Assembly (NCBI RefSeq): GCF_009827305.1
Contig: NZ_WTYJ01000002.1
Location: forward strand, 496,001-560,000
Source: Croceibacterium xixiisoli
GTDB taxonomy: Bacteria > Pseudomonadota > Alphaproteobacteria > Sphingomonadales > Sphingomonadaceae
DNA: 64,000 nucleotides
Reading direction: 5' to 3'
In this document: positions 34,395-43,193 of the stretch, one piece after another
How the letters are laid out: the number at the start of each line of letters is the position of its first letter
Position numbering within the stretch: position 1 is the stretch's first letter
Notes under the pieces: model-generated
What the model saw: only the letters and a program-made list of their open reading frames with translations
Databases searched by the model: none
What the model was told of the DNA's origin: nothing
Program-made: the position numbers and the translations under genes

Positions 34395-35915
34395 ATGTCA
34401 TTCGAACAACTCGGCCTGTCTCACGCCGTTCTCCAGGCGCTTGAGCTCAAGGGCTATGACAAGCCGTCGCCGATTCAGGAACAGTCGATCCCGACCGTTC
34501 TGCAGGGCCGCGATCTGCTCGGCATCGCGCAGACCGGTACCGGCAAGACAGCGGCCTTCATGCTGCCTTCGATCGATCGCCTGGTCGCATCGGACAAGCG
34601 GCCCAAGCCGCGCTGCTGCCGCATGCTGGTGCTCGCGCCGACGCGCGAACTGGCCAGCCAGATCGCCAAGAGCGCCAGCGAATATGCCCGTTTCGCCCAT
34701 CTCAAGGTTGTCACCGTGTTCGGCGGCACCTCGGTCAATCGCAACCGACAGGATGTGGCGCGCGGCGTCGATATCCTGATCGCCACGCCCGGCCGGCTGG
34801 TCGATCTGACCGATCAGAACGCGCTCGACCTGTCGCAGGTCGAAGTGCTGGTGCTCGACGAAGCCGATCAGATGCTCGATCTCGGCTTCATCCATGCGCT
34901 GCGCCAGATCGTCCGCATGCTGCCGCGCCAGCGCCAGACGCTGTTCTTCTCCGCCACCATGCCCAATTCGATCAAGCAGCTGGCCGGCCAGTATCTGACC
35001 GATCCGGTGCAGGTCTCGGTCGCGCCCGCCTCGACCACCGCTGAACGCGTCGAACAATATGTCTGCTATCTCAACCAGGCGGAAAAGCAGGCGCTGCTCA
35101 CCATCGTCCTGCGCGATGGCTTTTCCGCCGGCGAAATGGATCGCGTGCTGGTGTTCACCCGCACGAAGCATGGCGCCGATCGCGTCGTGCGCAAGCTGGC
35201 GCAGACCAATATCGTGGCCGCCGCGATCCATGGCAACAAGAGCCAGCCACAGCGCGAAAAGGCGCTCGACGCCTTCCGCGCCGGCCAGATCAAGGTGCTG
35301 GTCGCCACCGACATTGCCGCCCGCGGGATCGATATCCCCGGCGTCAGCCATGTGATCAATTTCGAACTGCCGAATGTGCCGGAACAATATGTCCACCGCA
35401 TTGGCCGTACCGCGCGCGCCGGCGCCGATGGCATTGCTGTGTCGTTCTGCGCGCAGGATGAAAAGGAATATCTGCGCGATATCCAGCGCCTGACCAAGGT
35501 AACGCTGGAGCAGGTTCCCCTGCCGGAAAGCTTCAACGTCGAAGTCTCGCGCATCAACGCGCTGACCCCGCCGGCCGATCGCCGGGAAGAAGCGCGCCGT
35601 GATGCGCAGGCCATGGAACGCCAGAACCGTGGCCCGCGTCCGCCGCGCGCAACCGTGCAGCCCAAGCGGGTCGGTGGCGGCAATGCCGGTGGCCAGGGCG
35701 GCAACCGCAATGGCGGGCAGGGCCAGCGTTCGGGTCAGGGCCAGCCGGGCAACAGCCAGGGCGGCGAAGGCAAGCGCCATGATGGTGGCCGTTCCGGGCA
35801 GGGCGGACGTCCGGCCCACGCCGGCCAGGGCCGTCCGCAGGGCGGCAAGCCCGGTGGTGGTCAGCGCCAGCGTCGTCGTTCCGGCGGCGGTGGCGGCGGC
35901 GCACCGCGCGGCTGA
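34395..35915 (+). CDS. DEAD-box RNA helicase (RhlE-like)
   Basis: 506 residues from ATG 34395 (MSFEQLGL). The Q motif, motif I (AQTGTGKT), motif II (DEAD), motif III (SAT) and the C-terminal HRIGRTARAG are all intact. After residue about 400 a Gly/Gln/Arg-rich tail of about 90 residues runs to the end, a feature that binds RNA and can drive condensation. It is likely to unwind structured RNA in cold or ribosome assembly. Terminated by the hairpin at 35936-35964. Confidence 0.93.
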   Translation: MSFEQLGLSHAVLQALELKGYDKPSPIQEQSIPTVLQGRDLLGIAQTGTGKTAAFMLPSIDRLVASDKRPKPRCCRMLVLAPTRELASQIAKSASEYARFAHLKVVTVFGGTSVNRNRQDVARGVDILIATPGRLVDLTDQNALDLSQVEVLVLDEADQMLDLGFIHALRQIVRMLPRQRQTLFFSATMPNSIKQLAGQYLTDPVQVSVAPASTTAERVEQYVCYLNQAEKQALLTIVLRDGFSAGEMDRVLVFTRTKHGADRVVRKLAQTNIVAAAIHGNKSQPQREKALDAFRAGQIKVLVATDIAARGIDIPGVSHVINFELPNVPEQYVHRIGRTARAGADGIAVSFCAQDEKEYLRDIQRLTKVTLEQVPLPESFNVEVSRINALTPPADRREEARRDAQAMERQNRGPRPPRATVQPKRVGGGNAGGQGGNRNGGQGQRSGQGQPGNSQGGEGKRHDGGRSGQGGRPAHAGQGRPQGGKPGGGQRQRRRSGGGGGGAPRG

Positions 35916-35935
35916 CCCCTTGATCGGATCAACGG

Positions 35936-35964
35936 AAAAGGGGGCGCCAAATCGCCCCCTTTTT
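35936..35964. terminator. Rho-independent terminator
   Basis: Stem AAAAGGGGGCG / CGCCCCCTTTT with a CCAAAT loop, followed by T. The flanking A and T runs make it work in both directions; it also serves the convergent SnoaL-like gene, whose stop lies at its edge. Confidence 0.85.
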
Positions 35965-36587
35965 CATGCCTGCCATAATGCCCGCTCTGCCCGGCGCCCC
36001 AGCGGGAAGCGATAGGACACATCGCTGCTGTCCTGTCGTGACGGGCCGCTCGGCGGCACCGGAGCCCAGCGCGCCGGATCGTCCGAAGTCCCGCCATCGG
36101 CACTGTCATAAAGTGCCGCCAGCCTCTCGGGTGTCAGCCCTTCGCCGGCATTGCGACCGGCCAGGGCGAAGGACATTTCGGGCATGTATTCGCGCACCGC
36201 GATCCGCCATTCAGCGCCCGTTCCTTCCGGGTCGCGGCGTTCAAACTGCTGCAGATAGCGTCCGCTCGACAGCAGCGTTTCGCCGCTGTGCCGCTGCAGC
36301 ATAACCAGGCAATAATGCTCGGCCACCGCGACATCGCCCTTGATGCGGATCGCATGGGTGGTCGTGTGATGCTGGTGGTTGCGATAGGCGGCGTCATGGT
36401 GCGGATTGGCCCAGGCCAGGAAATCCTCCAGCCCGCCGTGGAAGATATTGGTATAGGCGATTTCTGCATCGGGCCAGAAAGTGGACCGCATCAGTTCCAC
36501 ATCGTGCCGATCCACCCCCCGCGTATAGCGGGCCATGCAATCGACGATTTCCGTCCGGTTCAACAACCGCGCGATCCGCTGATCCAT
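35964..36587 (-). CDS. SnoaL/NTF2-like protein
   Basis: 207 residues. An NTF2-like fold in the first 145 residues (ARYTRGVDRHDVELM; histidine-rich HQHHTTTHAI), with a C-terminal tail. These alpha+beta barrels include small-ring cyclases, dehydratases and binding proteins. Asp and His in the RGVDRHD segment could be active, but the reaction is unknown. Confidence 0.75.
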   Translation of the reverse strand: MDQRIARLLNRTEIVDCMARYTRGVDRHDVELMRSTFWPDAEIAYTNIFHGGLEDFLAWANPHHDAAYRNHQHHTTTHAIRIKGDVAVAEHYCLVMLQRHSGETLLSSGRYLQQFERRDPEGTGAEWRIAVREYMPEMSFALAGRNAGEGLTPERLAALYDSADGGTSDDPARWAPVPPSGPSRQDSSDVSYRFPLGRRAERALWQA

Positions 36588-36685
36588 TATCTCTCTCCCT
36601 CATATTTTTCACGACGGTGGCCGGCTGTTGGCATTCGCGCAAGCCGGGGCCATATGCTGGCGGCATCTGGACGAGGAAGCACAGC

Positions 36686-38032
36686 ATGGCCGAATTCGAT
36701 TATGACCTTTTCACCATCGGCGCCGGTTCGGGCGGCGTGCGCGCCAGCCGCGTGGCGGCCGCCTATGGCGCGAAGGTTGCCGTGGCAGAGGAATATCGGG
36801 TTGGCGGAACCTGCGTGATCCGTGGCTGCGTGCCCAAGAAGATGCTGTTCTATGGTGCCCAGTTCGCCGAAGATCTCGAAGATGCGAAGAATTTCGGCTG
36901 GTCGATCGATGGCGCCAAATTTGACTGGAATGTGCTGCGCGACAATGTGCTGAAGGATGTGGACCGGCTGAACGGCCTCTACACCCAAACGCTCGACAAC
37001 AATAAGGTCGAGATCATCCGCCAGCGCGCCACTATCACCGGCCCGAACGAGGTGACGCTGGCCGATGGTTCGAAGCTGACCGCGCGTTACATCCTCGTAG
37101 CCGTGGGCGGCCGGCCGCATGTGCCCGATTTCCCGGGCAGCGATCTGGGCATCACCAGCAATGAAGCCTTCCATCTCGAAAGCCTGCCGGCCCGTATGCT
37201 GATCGCCGGGGGCGGCTATATCGCCAATGAATTCGCCGGCATCTTCCATGAATTCGGCTCACAGGTGACCATCGTCAATCGGTCAGATGTGCTGCTGCGC
37301 GGCTATGATGAATCGCTGCGTGATCGCCTGCTGCAGATCAGCACGGTCAAGGGTATCCAGTTCCGATTCAACGCCGACTTCCAATCGATCACCAAGCAGG
37401 ACGACGGCAGCCTGCTGGTTTCGATGAGCAATCATGACGACATGGTGGTCGATGCCGTGCTGTTCGCCACCGGCCGTGTGCCCTTCGTCGAAGGGCTGGG
37501 GCTGGACACGGTCGGCGTGAAGCAGGGCAAGCGCGGGGAAATCCTGGTCGACGAATTCAACAAGACCAATGTCGAAAGCATCTATGCCGTGGGCGATGTG
37601 ACCGACCGGATTCAGCTGACGCCGGTCGCCATCCGCGAAGGTCAGGCCTTTGCCGATACGGTGTTCGGCAACAAGCCGAGCAAGGTGAACTATGATTGCG
37701 TCGCCAGCGCGGTGTTCAGCCACCCGCCGATTGCCGCCGTCGGCATGACCGAAAGCGAAGCCCGCAACAAGCTGGGCGCGGTGCGCGTCTACCAGTCGGA
37801 TTTCCGGCCGATGAAGAATGTGCTGGCCGGCCGCAACGAACGCAGCCTGTACAAGATCGTCTGCGATGAATCGACTGACCGCATCGTCGGCATCCATCTG
37901 ATCGGCCCCGACGCGCCCGAAGTGCTGCAGGCCGCCGCCATTGCGGTCAAGGCCGGGCTCACCAAGGCCGATTTCGACGCCACCGTCGCCATCCACCCGA
38001 CCATGGCCGAAGAACTCGTGCTGATGAAATGA
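36686..38032 (+). CDS. gor: Glutathione-disulfide reductase
   Basis: 448 residues from ATG 36686. FAD-binding GAGSGG near the N-terminus; redox-active pair C43 and C48 in GGTCVIRGCVP; NAD(P) motif GGGYIANEFAG with the Arg-bearing NRSD loop that favours NADPH; C-terminal catalytic HPTMAEE with the conserved His. Reduces GSSG to GSH. Confidence 0.93.
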   Translation: MAEFDYDLFTIGAGSGGVRASRVAAAYGAKVAVAEEYRVGGTCVIRGCVPKKMLFYGAQFAEDLEDAKNFGWSIDGAKFDWNVLRDNVLKDVDRLNGLYTQTLDNNKVEIIRQRATITGPNEVTLADGSKLTARYILVAVGGRPHVPDFPGSDLGITSNEAFHLESLPARMLIAGGGYIANEFAGIFHEFGSQVTIVNRSDVLLRGYDESLRDRLLQISTVKGIQFRFNADFQSITKQDDGSLLVSMSNHDDMVVDAVLFATGRVPFVEGLGLDTVGVKQGKRGEILVDEFNKTNVESIYAVGDVTDRIQLTPVAIREGQAFADTVFGNKPSKVNYDCVASAVFSHPPIAAVGMTESEARNKLGAVRVYQSDFRPMKNVLAGRNERSLYKIVCDESTDRIVGIHLIGPDAPEVLQAAAIAVKAGLTKADFDATVAIHPTMAEELVLMK

Positions 38033-38057
38033 TTGCCGCTCCATCGGCCGGTAGGTC

Positions 38058-38243
38058 ATGAAAACGACCTTGGGCATCTGCCGGAAAAAGGCCCGTTATG
38101 AAACGGAAGACGATGCCTGGGTCGTGATCCACCGCGCCGATGTCGTGCTGCGCCCCTATCGCTGTTCGCTGTGCCGGAAGTTCCACCTGACCAGCCGAAC
38201 CAAGGGCATGCGGATCAGGCAGGTAGCGGTGACGCCGGCGTGA
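38058..38243 (+). CDS. Small conserved zinc-ribbon-like protein
   Basis: 61 residues. Cysteines at 8, 36 and 39 and His 43 (CSLCRKFH) form a plausible metal site. Related small proteins occur widely in sphingomonads. It starts 25 nt after gor and is probably co-transcribed. Function unknown. Confidence 0.68.
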   Translation: MKTTLGICRKKARYETEDDAWVVIHRADVVLRPYRCSLCRKFHLTSRTKGMRIRQVAVTPA

Positions 38244-38267
38244 GAATGACGAACTCTGAAACTCGCC

Positions 38268-38287
38268 ATTCCCGCGCAGGCGGGAAT
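38268..38287. repeat. Palindromic repeat between convergent genes
   Basis: ATTCCCGC and GCGGGAAT form a perfect 8-bp inverted repeat with a GCAG loop. Motifs of this kind are dispersed in alphaproteobacterial genomes. It may act as a transcription stop for the convergent genes. Confidence 0.6.
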
Positions 38288-38325
38288 CCAGCAGCCACCT
38301 CTCGTCAAGCAGTGTTCGCCCCGCC

Positions 38326-38928
38326 TCAGGCGGCGGTCGCCTCTGCGATCAGCGTGCGGGCCTCTTCGCTTTCCCAGTCATAGGCGCCCATCACGCGCCA
38401 CACTTCCTTGCCCTGAGCATCATAGAGCACCGTCACCGGCAGGCCGGCACCACCGCCGAAGGCAAAGCCCAGATCATTCTTGGGATCGAGCCATTGGGGC
38501 AGGTTCTTCAGGCCTTTTTCCGCGAAGAAGGCCTTCACCTTGTCCTGCCCGTCCATGTCTTCGCTGATCGTCAGCACGCGCAGCCTGCCCGAATTTTCCG
38601 CCGCGATCCGGTCCAGAATGGGCATTTCCACCACGCAGGGCGCGCACCATGTGGCCCACAGATTCATCAGCACCGGCTGCCCGCGCGTTTCCGCCAGGGT
38701 TAGCTTTGCGCCTGCGGGATCGGTCACCTGTGCATCGGGCATCATCTCCCCGGCATAGCTGCGGTCGATCTTTCCGGAGATGGCGCCCGCTTTTTCGTCG
38801 GTGGAGGCGGCAGAGGCGCTTTCCCCCGGTTGCGCGGCATCCGTGCTTTCCCTATCGCAAGCCCCCACCATCAGGGCGACCGCCAAAGGCAGTGAGAAAC
38901 GCGTGAGCGATACGGAAAATCTGAACAA
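38326..38928 (-). CDS. TlpA-like thioredoxin-fold lipoprotein
   Basis: 200 residues from a TTG start at 38928, chosen because GGAGG lies 8 nt upstream and the sequence then reads directly into a lipoprotein signal with lipobox VGAC (Cys24). The active-site WCAPC has C95 and C98. Anchored thiol-disulfide reductase of the periplasmic side, possibly for cytochrome maturation. Its 5' end overlaps the divergent argH start by about 26 nt. Confidence 0.82.
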   Translation of the reverse strand: MFRFSVSLTRFSLPLAVALMVGACDRESTDAAQPGESASAASTDEKAGAISGKIDRSYAGEMMPDAQVTDPAGAKLTLAETRGQPVLMNLWATWCAPCVVEMPILDRIAAENSGRLRVLTISEDMDGQDKVKAFFAEKGLKNLPQWLDPKNDLGFAFGGGAGLPVTVLYDAQGKEVWRVMGAYDWESEEARTLIAEATAA

Positions 38929-40324
38929 GAGTGTTGCCTCCAACGCGATGTGGGGCGGGCGGTTCGCCGAAGGCCCCTCTGCCATCATGCGAGAGATTAA
39001 CGCTTCCATTCCGTTCGACAAGGCATTGTGGCGGCAGGACATCGCCGCCAGCAAGGCCCATGTCGCGATGCTGGGCGCCTGCGGGATCGTGTCCGGCGAA
39101 GACGCCGTCGCGATTGCCGACGGGCTGGATCGCGTTGCCGCCGAATATGAAGCGAACGGGGTGCCCGAAAACTGGGATCTCGAAGATATTCACATGACCA
39201 CCGAAAACCGGCTGGCCGAACTGATCGGCCCGGCTGCGGGGCGGCTGCATACGGCGCGCAGCCGCAATGATCAGGTGGCGACCGATTTCCGCCTCTGGGT
39301 GCGCGATGCAATGGATCAGACCGATGCCGGTCTTGCTGCCCTGTCGCGCGCGCTGGTGGCGCGGGCGGAAGAACATGCCGATACGATCATGCCCGGCTTC
39401 ACCCATCTGCAGACCGCTCAGCCGGTCACCCTGGGCCACCACCTGCTGGCCTATTACGAGATGATCCGGCGCGATCGTTCGCGCTTTGCTGATGCCCGCG
39501 TGCGGATGAATGAAAGCCCGCTGGGTAGCGCAGCGCTGGCCGGCACCGGTTTCCCGATTGATCGGGAAATGACCGCGCAGGCGCTGGACTTTGCCCGGCC
39601 GACCGCCAACAGCCTCGATTCGGTGTCCGATCGCGATTTCGCCATCGATTTCCTGCAGGCGGCCAGCCAGTGCGCGCTGCATCTGTCACGCTTGGCGGAA
39701 GAATTCGTGATCTGGGCCAGCCAGCCCTTCGGCTTCGTACGCATGCCCGATACGCTCAGCACCGGCAGCTCGATCATGCCGCAGAAGAAGAACCCCGACG
39801 CGGCCGAACTGGTACGCGGCCATTCGGGCCGTATTCTGGGCTGCGCCACCGCGCTGATGGTGACGATGAAGGGCCTGCCGCTCGCCTATTCGAAGGATAT
39901 GCAGGACGACAAGCCGCCGGTTTTCGAAGCGGCCAATCTGCTCGGCCTGTCGATCGCCGCGATGACCGGCATGGTGGCCGATGCAACCTTCCGTACCGAT
40001 CGCATGCGCCAGGCGGCTGAACTGGGCTATGCCACGGCCACCGATCTGGCCGATTGGCTGGTGCGCCAGGCGGATATTCCTTTCCGGGAAGCGCATCATA
40101 TTACCGGCACGGCCGTCAGGCTGGCCGAAAGCCGGGGCATTGCGCTGGACGAACTGACGCTGGATGATCTGACCGCCATTGATGCGCGGATCGATGATCG
40201 CGTGTATGCTGCGCTTTCGGTGGAGGCATCGGTCGCCGCCCGGCGCAGCCACGGCGGCACCGCGCCCGATCAGGTGCGAAAACAGGTGGCGCTGGCCCGC
40301 GCGGCGCTGGAGAATGACGGATGA
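38903..40324 (+). CDS. argH: Argininosuccinate lyase
   Basis: 473 residues from GTG 38903; ATG 38948 ([10 protein letters not shown]), the usual family opening, is the alternative start. The family signature [12 protein letters not shown] is intact. Cleaves argininosuccinate to arginine and fumarate. The start region lies inside the TlpA-like gene on the other strand, so its promoter must be within that gene. Overlaps the next gene by 4 nt. Confidence 0.95.
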   Translation: MSDTENLNKSVASNAMWGGRFAEGPSAIMREINASIPFDKALWRQDIAASKAHVAMLGACGIVSGEDAVAIADGLDRVAAEYEANGVPENWDLEDIHMTTENRLAELIGPAAGRLHTARSRNDQVATDFRLWVRDAMDQTDAGLAALSRALVARAEEHADTIMPGFTHLQTAQPVTLGHHLLAYYEMIRRDRSRFADARVRMNESPLGSAALAGTGFPIDREMTAQALDFARPTANSLDSVSDRDFAIDFLQAASQCALHLSRLAEEFVIWASQPFGFVRMPDTLSTGSSIMPQKKNPDAAELVRGHSGRILGCATALMVTMKGLPLAYSKDMQDDKPPVFEAANLLGLSIAAMTGMVADATFRTDRMRQAAELGYATATDLADWLVRQADIPFREAHHITGTAVRLAESRGIALDELTLDDLTAIDARIDDRVYAALSVEASVAARRSHGGTAPDQVRKQVALARAALENDG

Positions 40325-40575
40325 CACGCTTTTCTCTCGCCTCGCTCTCCGCCCTGGCGCTGATCACGGCGCTGGGCGGTTGCGGCAGCCAGCGCGATCT
40401 TCAGCCGGCGGCGGGCGCCACCCTGCCGCAGGCGCCCTATGGCCGGGCCGATCGCCCCAGTTCTGCCGAACTGCTGCGGACTGATCCGCAGGCCGCCCCC
40501 GCACGCAGCGTCGAATTGCGCGAACAGTCCGAACGACGCGCTGACGACCCCTTTGACCTCCCGCCGGAAGGCTGA
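40321..40575 (+). CDS. Small lipoprotein (LptM-like position)
   Basis: 84 residues, overlapping argH by 4 nt (ATGA). A lipobox GGC ends a short signal; the mature part is disordered, with CGSQRDLQP after the anchor. A small lipoprotein next to lysA is conserved in many proteobacteria and in enterobacteria corresponds to LptM (YifL), which helps LptD mature. Similarity here is positional plus lipobox, so orthology is uncertain. Confidence 0.7.
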   Translation: MTRFSLASLSALALITALGGCGSQRDLQPAAGATLPQAPYGRADRPSSAELLRTDPQAAPARSVELREQSERRADDPFDLPPEG

Positions 40576-40582
40576 ATTTTTC

Positions 40583-41845
40583 ATGGATTTCTTTCAACTC
40601 AGGAACGGCGAAATGTTCGCCGAAGACGTCTCGCTTGCCCGCATCGCGGAAGAGGTAGGCACGCCGGTTTATGTCTATTCTCGCGCCACGCTGGAACGCC
40701 ACGCCCGTGTGTTCCGCGAAGCGCTCGAGCCGCTCGGCCGGGTGCATCTGGCCTTTGCCGTGAAGTCGAACCCCAACCTGGCCGTGCTGCGGGTCATGCG
40801 CCGCGAAGGCTATGGCGCGGATGTGGTGTCGGGCGGCGAAATGGCCCGCGCTCTGGCATCGGGCATGCCGGCTGAGGACATCGTGTTTTCGGGCGTGGGC
40901 AAGAATGCCAGGGAAATGCGTCAGGGCCTGGATGCCGGCATTGGCCAGTTCAACCTGGAAAGCGAGGAGGAAGGCGTGGAACTGGCGGCCATCGCTGCCG
41001 CCCAGGGCCAGCGCGCCCGCTGCGCCCTGCGGGTCAATCCGGATATCGATGCCGGCACGCATGAGAAGATTTCGACCGGCAAGGCCGACAACAAGTTCGG
41101 CGTGCCGATCGATCAGGCCGTGGCGATCTACGCCCGGCTGGCGGCGCTGCCTGGCCTCGAAATGCGGGGCCTGGCCATGCATATCGGCAGCCAGTTGTCC
41201 GATCTCGCCCCGCTGGAGGCAGCCTTTACCCGCATGGGCGAATTGATCGCCGAACTGCGCGCCAATGGCCACACCGTCACCCATGCCGATCTCGGCGGCG
41301 GGCTGGGCGTGCCTTACAAGGCCGGCGAAGTCTTCCCGTCCCCGGCCGAATATGGCGCCATGATCGCGCGGGTGGCCAAGGATTGGGACGTGACCTTCAT
41401 GTTCGAACCGGGCCGGGTGATTGCCGGCAATGCCGGCGTGCTGCTGACGCGGGTGGTGCGGGTCAAGCGCAATGCCAACCGCACACCCTTCGTGATCGTC
41501 GATGCGGCCATGAACGATCTGGCGCGTCCGGCACTTTATGGATCCTGGCATGATTTCGAAGCGGTGAAGCCGCGCGGCATCCGCATGACCGGCAATATCG
41601 TCGGTCCGATCTGCGAAACCGGCGATACCTTCGCTACGGACCGGGAAACCGATGCGCTCGAACCCGGCGATCTGGCGGTGTTCCGCACGGCCGGCGCCTA
41701 TGGCGCAACCATGGCGTCCAGCTACAACAGCCGGGGCTTCGTGGCCGAAGTGATGGTCGATGGCGATCGCTTTGCCGTGGTGGCCGACCGGATTCTGCCG
41801 GAAGAAATCTACGCTGCGGAACGCGTGCCTGAGTGGCTCGACTGA
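40583..41845 (+). CDS. lysA: Diaminopimelate decarboxylase
   Basis: 420 residues from ATG 40583. PLP-lysine motif FAVKSNPNL, glycine-rich phosphate loop DLGGGLGVPY and C-terminal catalytic CETGDTFA are intact. Converts meso-diaminopimelate to lysine, the last step of the pathway. Starts 7 nt after the small lipoprotein; argH, lipoprotein, lysA and the siroheme gene look like one operon. Confidence 0.96.
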   Translation: MDFFQLRNGEMFAEDVSLARIAEEVGTPVYVYSRATLERHARVFREALEPLGRVHLAFAVKSNPNLAVLRVMRREGYGADVVSGGEMARALASGMPAEDIVFSGVGKNAREMRQGLDAGIGQFNLESEEEGVELAAIAAAQGQRARCALRVNPDIDAGTHEKISTGKADNKFGVPIDQAVAIYARLAALPGLEMRGLAMHIGSQLSDLAPLEAAFTRMGELIAELRANGHTVTHADLGGGLGVPYKAGEVFPSPAEYGAMIARVAKDWDVTFMFEPGRVIAGNAGVLLTRVVRVKRNANRTPFVIVDAAMNDLARPALYGSWHDFEAVKPRGIRMTGNIVGPICETGDTFATDRETDALEPGDLAVFRTAGAYGATMASSYNSRGFVAEVMVDGDRFAVVADRILPEEIYAAERVPEWLD

Positions 41846-41867
41846 GCCGTTTGCCGGGGGGCGATTG

Positions 41868-42650
41868 ATGCAATCTCTGCCGCTGTTTCACCAGATCGCG
41901 GGCCGCCCCATCATCGTGCTGGGGGAAGGGCCGGCGGCCGATCAGCGCCGGCGGCTGGTCGAAGGCGCGGGCGGGGTGGTGATCGGATCGGCCGCGCGCG
42001 GCATTGCCGCCGGGGCGCGGCTGGGATTCATCGCCCATGCCGATGGCGGGATGTGCGAAGTGGATGCCACCATGCTCGGCGCAGCGGGTATCCTGATCAA
42101 TGTTACCGACCGGCCGGATCTGTGCGATTTCACCATGCCCAGCCTGCTCGACCGGGATCCGCTGCTGATCGCGGTGGGCACGGGCGGGGCATCGGCAGGC
42201 CTCGCCAAACAATTGCGTCTGCGGCTGGAAGCACTGCTGCCGGCGGATCTGGGCGCCTTGGCCTCCGGCCTGTCGCAGGCGCGCGCCGCGATCCGCATGC
42301 GCTGGAGCCGGGCGGCTGACCGGCGGCGGGCGATCGATTCGGCGCTGGAGGCCGGCGGCATGCTCGATCCCTTCACCGAAGGGGCAGGTGATCGTATCGG
42401 TGCCTGGCTGACCGGGGGGGAAGCGGTTGCGCCGACCGACAGGCAGCGCATTGCTCTGACCAGCGATGATCCCGACGATCTGACCTTGCGTCAGGCGCGG
42501 CTGTTGGGCCGGGCGGATTGCGTGCTGCATGATCCCGCTGTTCCCCCGGCCATTCTGGCGCGCGCGCGGGCCGATGCAGTCCGCATCGCTTTGCCGCATG
42601 CTTCGCAATTGCCAGCCGGGCTGGTGGTGGAATTGCGCCGCGAAAGCTGA
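41868..42650 (+). CDS. Bifunctional precorrin-2 dehydrogenase/sirohydrochlorin ferrochelatase with SUMT remnant
   Basis: 260 residues from ATG 41868. The first about 150 residues carry the CysG dehydrogenase/ferrochelatase module (ILINVTDRPDLCDF, AVGTGGASAGLAKQLR). After residue about 195 a partial uroporphyrinogen methyltransferase start follows: SDDPDDLTLRQARLLGRADC resembles the GPGDPDLLTL box of SUMT, then the protein ends after about 45 residues. The SAM-binding glycines are lost (GPGD to SDDP). It therefore performs the last two steps to siroheme and needs a separate SUMT. Follows lysA by 22 nt. Confidence 0.8.
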   Translation: MQSLPLFHQIAGRPIIVLGEGPAADQRRRLVEGAGGVVIGSAARGIAAGARLGFIAHADGGMCEVDATMLGAAGILINVTDRPDLCDFTMPSLLDRDPLLIAVGTGGASAGLAKQLRLRLEALLPADLGALASGLSQARAAIRMRWSRAADRRRAIDSALEAGGMLDPFTEGAGDRIGAWLTGGEAVAPTDRQRIALTSDDPDDLTLRQARLLGRADCVLHDPAVPPAILARARADAVRIALPHASQLPAGLVVELRRES

Positions 42651-42704
42651 ATGCCGGCGGCGGATTGCCGACCCGCCAGCATCGCCCGCCAGCATTGCAG
42701 TTGT

Positions 42705-43193
42705 TTAGAGAATTCCGCCGGCCAGCCGGTCGATCGCTGCCTGCAGGATCACGGCAGCCGCATGGCTGTCGATCCGCTCGGCGCGTTTGGCCCGGCTCAT
42801 ATCCATCGCGATCATGTCGCGTTCGGCGCTGGCGGTGGACCAGCGTTCATCCCACAGCAGCACGGGCAGGCCGAGCGGGGCGAGATTGCGGGCATAGGCC
42901 CGGCTCGCCTGCGCGCGCGGCCCGCCGCTGCCATCCATGTTGAGTGGCAGGCCCAGCACCAGCCCCTTGACCCGGCGTTCGCGGATCAGTTCGGCCAGGC
43001 GGGCCCGATCGACGGTGAATTTCCCGCGCGGCAGGGTCTTGCCGGGCGTGGCGAAGCCCCAGCCGGCGTCGCAGAATGCCGTGCCGATGGTCTTGGTGCC
43101 CAGATCCAGCGCCAGCAGGACTCCACCATCGGGCAGGGCCTGACGATAGGGCCCCGCCTCTTCGGTAATCAGGGGTTGGATATCCCCCTTCAT
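42705..43193 (-). CDS. ruvX: Holliday junction resolvase RuvX/YqgF
   Basis: 162 residues. RNase H-like fold: first acidic block LALDLGTKTIGTAFCD and later LPLNMDGSGG with LWDERWST. Also assigned to 16S rRNA 5'-end processing in E. coli. Its start overlaps the stop of the upstream DUF3089 gene (TGATG). Confidence 0.9.
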   Translation of the reverse strand: MKGDIQPLITEEAGPYRQALPDGGVLLALDLGTKTIGTAFCDAGWGFATPGKTLPRGKFTVDRARLAELIRERRVKGLVLGLPLNMDGSGGPRAQASRAYARNLAPLGLPVLLWDERWSTASAERDMIAMDMSRAKRAERIDSHAAAVILQAAIDRLAGGIL

